Below are positions 23,037-32,300 of a stretch of DNA of 64,000 nt, piece after piece. Both the position numbers and the translations under genes were made by a program. The first letter of the stretch is position 1, and each line of letters starts with the position of its first letter. The notes under the pieces are model-generated. The model was not told the DNA's origin and searched no databases. It was given only the letters and a program-made list of their open reading frames with translations. Source of the stretch: an uncultured Solirubrobacterales bacterium (lineage in GTDB: Bacteria; Actinomycetota; Thermoleophilia; Solirubrobacterales; JACPNS01); NCBI GenBank assembly GCA_937128795.1, contig CAKZMQ010000011.1, positions 62,001-126,000 on the forward strand. Reading direction: 5' to 3'.

Positions 23037-25034
23037 ATGCACAGTGCCAACTTGAAACGCCTACTTGTAGGATCGGGCTCCGGAATCAAAGCCCCGCAAC
23101 CCGTGCAGGACGCAGCCATTCCCTCGATGCCCAAAAACGCCCGTGAGCGAGCGGAATCCGCAATGCCGGAACTTGACCCGACACAAATGCCCTCGATCGC
23201 CGAGAGCCGCGAAATCCTGCTCGACGCGATCGGCGACGCGCCGGACATGACGTTCATCCGCACGACCGGCAATCTTGGCGACGAACTGATTTGGGCAGGC
23301 ACTCGTCGCCTGCTCGAGGGGCACATCTACCGCGAAATCGCCATCAACGACGTTGCCGCGTCGCATGGCGAATTGTCGGTGATCTGCGGTGGTGGCGCGT
23401 GGAGCAGGCGTTACAACGTTCCGCTACCGGAAGTGCTCGCGGTCGCCGAGTTGCGCTTCGAGCGGGTGATCGTATTTCCGTCATCGTTCGAGATCGCAGA
23501 AGACCGGGTCAGAGCCGCGCTTGAGGCAACGAACGCGTTGGTGTTCGCCCGTGAAATCGAGTCGTACAAGCGGATCCAAGGTTCATGTCGTGCTCGCCTC
23601 GCCCATGACTGCGCCGTGTTCGCCGATTACTCCGATTACACGGCTCCGGGATCGGGTGAGCTGAACGTCTTCCGCACCGACGATGAGCGATCGGGTGCCT
23701 TCGACCCACCATCCGACAACGACGACATTTCGCTGACCGCAGATTCGCTCGATTCGTGGCTGCGCAAGATCGAGAGCCATGCAGTTGTGAATACCGATCG
23801 TGCCCACGTGATGATCGCTGCGGCGCTGATGGGTAGGCGGGTCAACTACGGATCGTGCAACTACTTCAAGGTTGACGCGCTCGCTGAGACGCTTCCTGGT
23901 TTCGACATACATCCCCTCGAACCCGCAACCAGCACAAACACGTCAACCCGGCACGACCGCGCGAACGACAGCAGATCGGCACGCGTCGCAGTAGCGGTTG
24001 TTGGCCGCGACGACGCACCGGGGGTCGCGACGACGGTCGAGTCCGTCGATGGCGACGACGTTCAAGTGACGATTCTCGACCGAAATTCGCTGCCTCAAGT
24101 TCGCAGCGCACTGGACGAACTTGTCGACGATCACGAGCACGTTGATGTCGTTTTCGCCGACCGCGACTCTGGCGTCGCAGCAAACCTGCGGCTCGCCGCA
24201 GAGCTGGCCGACGCCGAGTACGTGCTTTTCCTCGAACCACGAATGAGACTTCGCGACGGCGCGCTGCAGCAGCTTGTTGCTGCACTCGACGCCCACGCCG
24301 ACGCTGCGGCAGTTGCCGCGGCGCTACTGGACGAAACCGGGATTGTGCGCTCATGCGGCGGCTGGATTGCGAACGATGGCGAATCCATTTCGATCAGACC
24401 GACGTGGGCGATCGAGTCAACGCAACTAGCGGAAACCGGCTGGGTGCCACCGCTCGGCACACTGATCAGACGCTCGGCGCTGGATTCGATACCGCTGAGA
24501 AGCGACTTCGACGTGTTCTGCCAGAACGTCGACTGGTGTCTTCGCGTGAAGGAACAGAACCCAGGCGGCTTGCTCGCCTGCCCGAGCGCTGAAATCGAAA
24601 AACCGACGTCAGATGCGATGTCGCAGGACCCGTCGTTTGGCAATCGATCACAGATCGTTGGACAACTCCCGGCGCATGCGGCGTTTTTCACCGAGCACGG
24701 TCGAGTGCTCGGCGAAAGACTTGCCGAGTTGATTCCCGAATTGCGATTGCCAAGCGGTGAGGTGAATTATTCGGCGACGCGGGTTGTTCTCGATCGTGTC
24801 ATGGCAGGCGGCATCCACTCAACGCTGATCGACTGGATGAACGGTGACCTCGTGCCCTTAGTCGAAGAGCCGATCTCGGCTTCCGAACGCAAAATCCAAG
24901 CGGAATTCCGCGAGCGTGTCGAGTGGCTCGAGCTCCGCAATGAGAGTCTGATCGGGATCGAAAACGGAACTTGGTGGCGACTTCGCGGAAAGCTCGCCCC
25001 GTTGCGGCGTGTGGTGACGGCGGTCCGACGATGA
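23037..25034 (+). CDS. Polysaccharide pyruvyltransferase-like / GT2 glycosyltransferase fusion
   Basis: This protein has 665 residues from the first ATG; ATGs 28 and 42 codons later are equally plausible starts. Residues about 65-305 resemble polysaccharide pyruvyltransferases: MTFIRTTGNLGDELIWAGTRRLL, VICGGGAWSRRYN and VNTDRAHVMIAAALMGRRV. From about residue 320 it looks like a GT-A family 2 glycosyltransferase with VDVVFADRDSGVAANLRLA, YVLFLEPRMRL and a later GWVPPLGTLIRRSAL ... VDWCLRV segment. It ends in a helical ERVEWLELRNESL segment and NGTWWRLRGK, a tail common in actinobacterial glycosyltransferases. Ketal-pyruvate addition plus glycosyl transfer in surface-glycan synthesis is inferred. 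The following gene overlaps its stop (ATGA). Confidence 0.75.
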   Translation: MHSANLKRLLVGSGSGIKAPQPVQDAAIPSMPKNARERAESAMPELDPTQMPSIAESREILLDAIGDAPDMTFIRTTGNLGDELIWAGTRRLLEGHIYREIAINDVAASHGELSVICGGGAWSRRYNVPLPEVLAVAELRFERVIVFPSSFEIAEDRVRAALEATNALVFAREIESYKRIQGSCRARLAHDCAVFADYSDYTAPGSGELNVFRTDDERSGAFDPPSDNDDISLTADSLDSWLRKIESHAVVNTDRAHVMIAAALMGRRVNYGSCNYFKVDALAETLPGFDIHPLEPATSTNTSTRHDRANDSRSARVAVAVVGRDDAPGVATTVESVDGDDVQVTILDRNSLPQVRSALDELVDDHEHVDVVFADRDSGVAANLRLAAELADAEYVLFLEPRMRLRDGALQQLVAALDAHADAAAVAAALLDETGIVRSCGGWIANDGESISIRPTWAIESTQLAETGWVPPLGTLIRRSALDSIPLRSDFDVFCQNVDWCLRVKEQNPGGLLACPSAEIEKPTSDAMSQDPSFGNRSQIVGQLPAHAAFFTEHGRVLGERLAELIPELRLPSGEVNYSATRVVLDRVMAGGIHSTLIDWMNGDLVPLVEEPISASERKIQAEFRERVEWLELRNESLIGIENGTWWRLRGKLAPLRRVVTAVRR

Positions 25035-27829
25035 TCGGCCGAGCGAAAGCTGCCACGCGCACGATTCGCTTGAACGAGCCGTGGGTCGATGGAAATGTCG
25101 CCGGTTTCAACTGGGAAGTCGAGCCCGACTCCGACTTGTATCGGGCCCAGCAGTTCGAGATCATTTTTCCGCCATCGGTCGACATGGACAGAATTCCGCC
25201 CGAGGTCTGGTTGCGAGTGATGCTGATTTGCCTTCATCCGCATTGGGCGCTGCTGCGACCGTGCAAAGTGATCCTGCCGCGCAGTTTGCCGCCGGGCGAG
25301 CGGGAGTTCTGGATGCGTATGGTCGACGCCGCGGTCGCAACGCTCGAGTCGAATCACGATGGTCAAGCGGCCGAGACGTTTGCCAGCCGAACGACGCGTA
25401 TGGTCGAAATCGTCGATTCCGGACCGCCGCTGGGCGCGCTTCCACCGGTCAATTCCACAGACCTGGTCGCCACATGCTTCAGCGGCGGACGCGACAGTCT
25501 CACCCAGCTCGCGCTGCTGCAGGAGCTCGGTGAGACGCCACTGCTCGTCACCACCACCTCGTCGCGCGAGGGAAGCGAAGAGTTCAAGACCGCCCGGCGA
25601 CGTGCGGTGATCGATGAGATCGTCGCCCGACGTGAAGTCGAGTTGGTTGAGGTGGATTCGACCTTTCGCGGCTGCGTCGACAACAGCGTCCTGGAGGCAA
25701 CCCGATATTTCACCAGCGCCAGCGAAATCACTGACACGTACCTGTACTTCGCGATCGCCTGGGCGACCGCGTACGCACGCGGCGCGCATGGCGTGTATCT
25801 CGCGTCTGAAGGAGAGGTTCAGGAATCGGTGCGGCGCGACGGGCTCGTAGTGCAGCACAAGCACTTCATGTACGCCGGCGCAATGCAACTCGCCCTACGC
25901 GACTTGATCGCTCCTTCCGGGATCAGCCACTGCGGATTGACCTACCCACTGCTGCAGTTTCAGGTTCAACGACTGCTCGGTCGTCGATATTCGGAGCTTC
26001 GCGATCTTCAGTACTCCTGCTGGGAGCAGCGGCCGGGTGAGGACGTATGCAGTCGCTGCGGAGAGTGCTTCATCATCTCCGTCAATTTGATGTCCGAAGG
26101 GATCGCTCCGCGAGAGATCGGCATCGACTTGAACGAGCTGCTTCCGGCGCAGTGCGGCTGGCAGCCGGGCGGTGACCCCGCTCGCAGGCGCAGCGAAGTC
26201 GGAAAGCTCGCGCGGCGCCACACGGACGAGAGAGTCGTGCGCTTCTTCCGCGCGACCGACGCCTCCGATCTCGCAAGTTTCGTCGACGCAAATGGTTTGT
26301 CAGGCGAATGCTTGCGCGCCCTGGACACCCTCCGGGAGACCGCTTCAGCAGCCCCGGAACCGCCTCCCGAACCGGGCTACAGAGCCGTATTTCTCGATTT
26401 GATTGACGAGCGACTGCGACCCGGGCTGAAATCGATTCTCGAGGAACATTTTGAGCCGGAGCCAATCGGCAACTACAAACATCTGGTCGAAAACACCAAG
26501 TTGCTGGGCAAGTGGATTGCCGCCCCGCTGCAGTCAGAGCGGGTCGCGCCCGAGTCCGAACCGGCAAACGCTCGTACGTTCGAGCGACCACAACCACCAG
26601 TTCCGGCCGCCCCGACTGGTGGCCAACTTGGCGACATCGCGCATCTGATCCCCGCATCGGAGCCGACGATCGGGAGTTCGAACGGCGCGCGATTTCTACC
26701 TGTCGCCGACGCCGAGCTCGATGGCAACGAACTCGAATATGTGACCGAGGCCGTCGAGTCGAGCTGGGTTTCGTCAGCCGGCCCATACGTTGAACGGCTT
26801 GAGGCACAGTTCGCGGAGTACTGCGGCACGCGCTTCGCGGTGACTACGGCCAGCGGCGCGACCGCGCTCGAGCTGATGCTCCGCGCGGCCGGGATCGGAC
26901 CCGGCGATGAGGTGATCATGCCGACGTTCACAATGGTCGCGACCGCCAACGCCGTGCACCACGTCGGAGGAAAGGTCGTGTTCGTCGACAGCGATCCGGC
27001 AACGTGGAACATGGACCTCGACCGCGTGACCGAGGCGATCGGCCCAAAAACACGGGCGATCATCGCGATGCACACGTACGGTCATCCAGTGGACATGGAC
27101 GCGCTTCGCGAGATCGCCGATGCCAATTCGCTCGCGCTCTTCGAAGACGCCGCCGAGGCCCACGGCGCGACGGTTCGCGGACGTCGCGTCGGCTCGTTTG
27201 GTGACGCGGCAGCCTTCTCGTTCTACGGCAACAAGATCGTGACCACCGGCGAAGGCGGCATCGTCACCACGGACAGTCCCGAGATCGCCGACGCGGCCCG
27301 CCAACTGCGCAGCCACGCGTTCTCTGAGGACCGCCACTTCTGGCACCGGCGTCGCGCGTTCAACTTCCGGATGAGCAATCTCCAGGCCGCCCTCGGTTTG
27401 GCGCAGATCGAGCGGATTGATCGGTTCCTTCAGCAGCGGCGCGACCTGGCCCGGATGTACCGCGAGCACCTCGGTCCGATCGAGGGATTGAGTTTGCAAC
27501 CGGATCAACCGGGATTGACGAGCGCCAGCTGGATGGTCGGCGTACTCGTCAACGACAAGTTCGGCTGTTCACGCGACAAGCTTCGCGAGTTGCTCGCAGC
27601 CGACGGCATCGAGACGCGCGCGTTCTTTACTCCCCTCCACATCCAGCCGGCGTACCTGGATGAGTTCGAAGGCCGGCGTCATCCCGTCGCTGAATTGATG
27701 GGCCGCACCGGGCTGTACCTGCCCTCCGCGCTGTGGTTGACCGAAGACGACGTCGCGCGAATCGCGGCGGTGGCCGCTCAGGCCGCCGAAGTGGCGACGG
27801 AGTCGACCTCAAGCCCAAAGCCGGCATAG
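25031..27829 (+). CDS. QueC-like PP-loop ATPase / DegT-DnrJ-EryC1 aminotransferase fusion
   Basis: This protein has 932 residues from ATG 25031, which overlaps the previous stop as ATGA. Residues 145-350 form a PP-loop ATP pyrophosphatase-like domain: ATP-binding SGGRDS at 151-156, and a zinc-type cluster C330-x9-C340-x2-C343-x2-C346 as in 7-cyano-7-deazaguanine synthase QueC. After a linker (about 500-550), residues 551-932 are a complete sugar aminotransferase: WVSSAGPYVERLE, the PLP-anchoring aspartate in FEDAAEAHG (D706) and lysine in FYGNKIVTTGEGG (K735). The WVSSxG start resembles GDP-perosamine synthase-type enzymes. The combination would make and further modify an amino sugar. I know of no described enzyme with this architecture. 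Its last 52 bases overlap the convergent GT4 gene. Confidence 0.85.
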   Translation: MIGRAKAATRTIRLNEPWVDGNVAGFNWEVEPDSDLYRAQQFEIIFPPSVDMDRIPPEVWLRVMLICLHPHWALLRPCKVILPRSLPPGEREFWMRMVDAAVATLESNHDGQAAETFASRTTRMVEIVDSGPPLGALPPVNSTDLVATCFSGGRDSLTQLALLQELGETPLLVTTTSSREGSEEFKTARRRAVIDEIVARREVELVEVDSTFRGCVDNSVLEATRYFTSASEITDTYLYFAIAWATAYARGAHGVYLASEGEVQESVRRDGLVVQHKHFMYAGAMQLALRDLIAPSGISHCGLTYPLLQFQVQRLLGRRYSELRDLQYSCWEQRPGEDVCSRCGECFIISVNLMSEGIAPREIGIDLNELLPAQCGWQPGGDPARRRSEVGKLARRHTDERVVRFFRATDASDLASFVDANGLSGECLRALDTLRETASAAPEPPPEPGYRAVFLDLIDERLRPGLKSILEEHFEPEPIGNYKHLVENTKLLGKWIAAPLQSERVAPESEPANARTFERPQPPVPAAPTGGQLGDIAHLIPASEPTIGSSNGARFLPVADAELDGNELEYVTEAVESSWVSSAGPYVERLEAQFAEYCGTRFAVTTASGATALELMLRAAGIGPGDEVIMPTFTMVATANAVHHVGGKVVFVDSDPATWNMDLDRVTEAIGPKTRAIIAMHTYGHPVDMDALREIADANSLALFEDAAEAHGATVRGRRVGSFGDAAAFSFYGNKIVTTGEGGIVTTDSPEIADAARQLRSHAFSEDRHFWHRRRAFNFRMSNLQAALGLAQIERIDRFLQQRRDLARMYREHLGPIEGLSLQPDQPGLTSASWMVGVLVNDKFGCSRDKLRELLAADGIETRAFFTPLHIQPAYLDEFEGRRHPVAELMGRTGLYLPSALWLTEDDVARIAAVAAQAAEVATESTSSPKPA

Positions 27830-29034
27830 AGCTCCGCAAGCGCATTCGTTGCCGCCGCAACCGAGAAGCGGTTTTCGAACAGCCCGCGTCCGGCCGGGCC
27901 CAGACGGTCTCGAAGTGCATCGTCAACGACCAACCTGCGCAGGGCATCGGTCAGCTCGTCGACGTTGCCTGGCTCGACCATCAGCGCGTCGACTTCATCC
28001 GTCAAGTCCTCGACCATGCCGTCGACGGCGCTCGACAGCACCGGTACCGCGAACTGAAGCGCCTCAATCGCGGACATCGAGCCGCTGCCCTCGGCGATCG
28101 AAGGCAGGCAGAAGATGTCGGCGTGAGCCAAGTAGTCGCGGATGTCGGGAACCAAGCCGGGCAGCGTCACGCGATCGCCGAGTCGCAGCTCTTCCACCAG
28201 CTTGCGATGCGCTGTAAGCAGTGTTCCGCGACTGACCAGCGCAGCCCGCACGGTCACCCCTTCGTCACGCAGACGCGCGATGGCGCGAATCAGGACGTCG
28301 AGGCCTTTTCGCGGAACCTGTCGACTGGTGGTCACCACGAGAGGGCCTTCGGTAACCGTCAGCTCTGAAATCGCCTTCGGCAGCGGATACGCGTCTGCAA
28401 TCGGTTCGAACGCCGATGGCGTCGTATAAGGCATCTCGGTCACGCGGACCTGCTCGCCGTACTCGCTGTGCAGAAGTTCGGTCAAGCGCCGGTAGTTGAC
28501 TTCGACGGTGTCGGCAGCGCGCATGGCGCGCTGCTCGGCGGGAATCGTGCTGCGTTTCACCCACTCGAGCAACAAGCGCTGCCGAGTTCGCTTGATCGGA
28601 TCCGACGCGACAACCTGGTTTTGGAGCTTCGACCGCGTGTGCGGACCCATCAACTCCCAGCAGGTCCCTACGTGAGACACCTCCACGCCCAGTTTGCGCA
28701 GCCGGTCCGTCGCATCTTGAGCCGCGATCGCCCAAGTGCCAAACGAGTGAATCACGTGCGGACCGGGTTCGTCACGCAGGCGACGCACCATCGCAGGCAC
28801 CAGCCTGTGCTTGTACAGCTCGACGTATTCGGAGCGAAACTCTGAACCGGTCGAACGAGTTCGAACGATCTTTGCGTAGCCGAGATCGCGTGTGCCCGGC
28901 TTCCAGCAGAGCGCGAACAACTCGGGCTTCAGACCAAGCTGCGTAGCCGACATCGCGTGGGCGCGGATGAATGTCTCCGCTCCGCTGGCGTGACGAACGA
29001 AGTCGCGTCCGTAGCAGTAGATCAGCTGGCCCAC
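27778..29034 (-). CDS. Glycosyltransferase family 4 (GT-B fold)
   Basis: This is a 418-residue GT-B enzyme. The N-terminal half has GQLIYCYGRDFVRHASGAETF and HVIHSFGTWAIAA. The C-terminal nucleotide-binding half carries VVTTSRQVPRKGLDVLIRAIARL, VTLPGLVPDIRDYLAHADIFCLPS and the EX7E-type segment IAEGSGSMSAIEALQFAVPVLSS, typical of Glycos_transf_1. It transfers a sugar from a nucleotide donor to a growing glycan or lipid on the cytoplasmic side. It is convergent with the PP-loop/aminotransferase fusion and overlaps it by 52 bases, suggesting a shared glycan pathway though on separate transcripts. The region 29035-29314 upstream has no gene; I see only short inverted repeats such as AACCG-GT-CGGTT. 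Confidence 0.9.
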   Translation of the reverse strand: MGQLIYCYGRDFVRHASGAETFIRAHAMSATQLGLKPELFALCWKPGTRDLGYAKIVRTRSTGSEFRSEYVELYKHRLVPAMVRRLRDEPGPHVIHSFGTWAIAAQDATDRLRKLGVEVSHVGTCWELMGPHTRSKLQNQVVASDPIKRTRQRLLLEWVKRSTIPAEQRAMRAADTVEVNYRRLTELLHSEYGEQVRVTEMPYTTPSAFEPIADAYPLPKAISELTVTEGPLVVTTSRQVPRKGLDVLIRAIARLRDEGVTVRAALVSRGTLLTAHRKLVEELRLGDRVTLPGLVPDIRDYLAHADIFCLPSIAEGSGSMSAIEALQFAVPVLSSAVDGMVEDLTDEVDALMVEPGNVDELTDALRRLVVDDALRDRLGPAGRGLFENRFSVAAATNALAELYAGFGLEVDSVATSAA

Positions 29035-29314
29035 AGGGACTTATCTCCGAGCACGACAGCTCTCTGGAGCGCTCGGCTTCGAAACTGAACCGGTCGGTTT
29101 TGAAAGGGAATCATTGGGATGTCGACCGCCGCAACGCGATTGCCGAATCTGGATTGATTGACGTAGCAACGTCTAATCACACGTTTACACAGTGGGAAGC
29201 GACCCTACTCGATTGAAATGGGGCAAAAGTGACGATCGCACATGAAATGCAGGTACTGGCCGCCGATGCGTTCGGCATCAACGGCCAGTTGCCCCCCTGC
29301 AATGAGTCCGCTTG

Positions 29315-32300
29315 TCAGCTTCGACTGACCGTTTCGCAGTCGGAATTCGTGACATCAAACGGCAGCAGATCTGCAATGACCGAATCGGTTCCGGTGCCAC
29401 AGACGATGGAACTGTCGTCCACGCCGTCCTGCAGTTGGAGCTCATCGTCGCCGCCCGCGCCGTCGACGCTGTCTGCGCCGTCGCCGCCGGTGATTACGTT
29501 CGCCGAACTATTACCGGTGAGCGTGTCTGCTCCGCTTCCGCCGATCACATTCTCGATGTCACCGGCGATGTAGTCGTTCTCTCCCGATTCACCGTTCGAA
29601 CCGCCGGGTGCAAGGCTGACCGTCACCGATGCTGTGCGACCCGCATACGTGACCGTGTCCACGCCGGTTCCGCCGTAGAGCGCATCGGTCCAAGACCCGC
29701 CCGGCGGGCCGCCGTCGATCAGATCGTTTCCTGCCTCGCCATAGAGGTAGTCGCCGGAAAGCTTGCCGTCCATCGTGTCGTCGCCGTCACCGCCGAAGAA
29801 GATGTTCATTCCGATGCTGCCGACGAACGTGTCGTCGTAGTCGGTTCCCCTTACGGTCACGATGCCCGGCCTCACGTTGTCGTTCTCGCCGCTGGCACCG
29901 TCGTTGGCCACGTTGTCGATCGAAACGTCGACTGCTGCTCCGCGTGATGAGTAGTCGACGGTGGCCGACCCTCCGTAGTAGGTGTCCGCGCCGGGTTCGG
30001 CCAGCAGTTGCTCGCCGCCTGCGGCGGCGCGGATCGTGTCGTCACCGTCTCCACCCGAGTACGTGTTGAAGCACCATCCCCAGTTGTCCTCATCGGTTGG
30101 GCCACCGTAGAGCGTGTCGTTGCCGCCGTTCCCGGTGAGCGAATCGCACCAGTAGCCGCCCTCGAGCTTGTTGTCAGCAGAGTTACCGATAAGCGTGTCG
30201 AATCCATCGCCGCCGATAGCGTTTTCAATGTCGCCGGCTATGTAGTCGTTCTCGCCTGACTCACCGTTGGATCCACCGGGCGCGAGGTTCACTGTCACCG
30301 ACTCCGTGCGGCCAGCGTAGGTCACGGTGTCGTTTCCGGAGCCACCGTAGAGACCATCCGTCCATTGTCCACCAGGTGCGCCGCCGTCGATCAGGTCGTC
30401 TCCGGCTTCTCCGTACAGATAGTCACCGGACAGCTTGCCGTCGAAGGTGTCATTCCCGTCCCCTCCTCGGAAGACGTTGATCCCGTTGTTGCCGACGAGC
30501 GTGTCGTCAAAATCGGTGCCGATGACGGTCTGTATGCCGGAACGAACGTTGTCGTTCTCACCGACTGCGCCGTCGTTGGCGACGTTGTCGATCGACACGT
30601 TCACGGCGGCAGCGTGCGACGAGTAGTCGACGGTCGTCGTACCGTCGCCCGAGGTGTAGTAAGTATCTGCACCGGGCTCGGCCAGCAAAACTTCGCCCGA
30701 GCTCGCCGAACGCAACGTGTCATCGCCGTTGCCGCCATCGTACGTGTTGACACATGCGCCCCAGTTCTCCTCGTCGCTCGGCCCACCGATCAGCTCATCG
30801 TTGCCATCGTTGCCTGTAAGCGAATCGCAGCCGTAGCCGCCGTCGAGTTTGTTCCCCGAGCTACTACCGATCAGAACGTCGTTGAAATCAGTACCGACGA
30901 TGTTCTCCACATCCGTGCCGACGTAGTGATTCTCACCGTCAGCACCGTCATTGCCGTAGCCGTCCGGAGATACCGTGACTGCCGAAGCGCGGGCGGCATA
31001 ACTGAGGGTGTCGGTCCCCGCGCCACCCCAGTAGGCGGAGAACCCGGACTGAAATGAGACGCCTGCGCCGACGTTCAATTGGTCGTTGCCGTCGTCGCCC
31101 TTGAGCTGGGTCCATCCGCCGCTGCCCGTCAGGGTGTCGTTTCCGGGACCACCGATCAGCGCCAGAATCCCGCCGCCGATCGCGGCCTTGATCGTGTCGT
31201 CGCCGCTTCCGCCCGTCACGACGGACCAAGACCCACGAATGTTGTCGCCCTCGCCAACTTCTCCGTCGTTGGCGGTGTTGTCGATCGAAGCGTTGATGTC
31301 CTCCGTACGTGCCGCGTAGCTGAGTTGCGCACCGGAAAGTCCGTTCGAGTAGTACGTGTCAGCACCTGGATCTGCAACCAGTTCGGTGTACAGCGCACCC
31401 GTGTCCACGTAGTCGTCGCCGTTTCCGGGCTCGAAGTAGTTGGTGCCGAAGGAGTAACCGAACTCGGTCTCGTCCGCCGCGCCGCCGATCAATTCGTCGT
31501 CGCCATCGCCTCCGATGAGCAGATCGCTGCTGTCCGATCCGTCCAGTCGATTATTCGCATCGGAACCCTCGAGCAAGTCTGAAAAGACGGTGCCGTTCAC
31601 GTTTTCAACGTCAAGCTTGACGTTGTCCGCCTCGGTTCCGAACCCATCGTCAGCGACTCCGTCGATCGAAACCTCAACGCCTCCATCGAGGTTGGCCTCA
31701 AAGGCCGCCCAATCCAACCGCATGCCGTAGTCGGCGGTGTCACTTCCATCGCCGCCGTTGTGCACGTCGTCGCCGTATCCGCCGTCCAGCACGTCATCGC
31801 CGTCGTTGCCGTTCAGCGTGTCGTTGCCGTCATTTCCCGACAACAAGTTTGCGTTTGCGTCTCCGGTCAGGACGTCATTGCCGGAACCACCCACAATATT
31901 TTCGATGTCGGTGCCGACATCGTCGCCTTCGCCGCTCTCGCCATCGTTGGCGTTGCCGTCGATCGTCGCGTTGACGGCTGCCGACCGGCTCGAGTACGTG
32001 ACCGTGTCAGTTCCCGATGAACCGACGAAAACGTCGCTGCCGGCACCGCCGTCGAATGTGTTGTCGGCGGAACTGCCAGTGAGCGTGTCGTCGTCGCTGC
32101 CGCCGGTGATCGACTCGATGTCGGTTCCGACGTTGTCGCCCTCTCCGCTCTCTCCGTCGTTCGCCAAACCATCGATCGAGACCGAAACTGCCGCACTTCT
32201 GTCGGAATAGTCGGCGACGTCCACACCCGGACCACCAATGCTCACGTCGGCCGCAGCTCCGGACCTGATTCGATCGTTTCCTGCGCCGCCGTCGAGCGTG

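Noticed and set aside
24971..25030. Earlier start for the PP-loop/aminotransferase fusion
   Set aside because: It would overlap the preceding gene by 64 bases; the ATG at 25031 gives the ATGA coupling.
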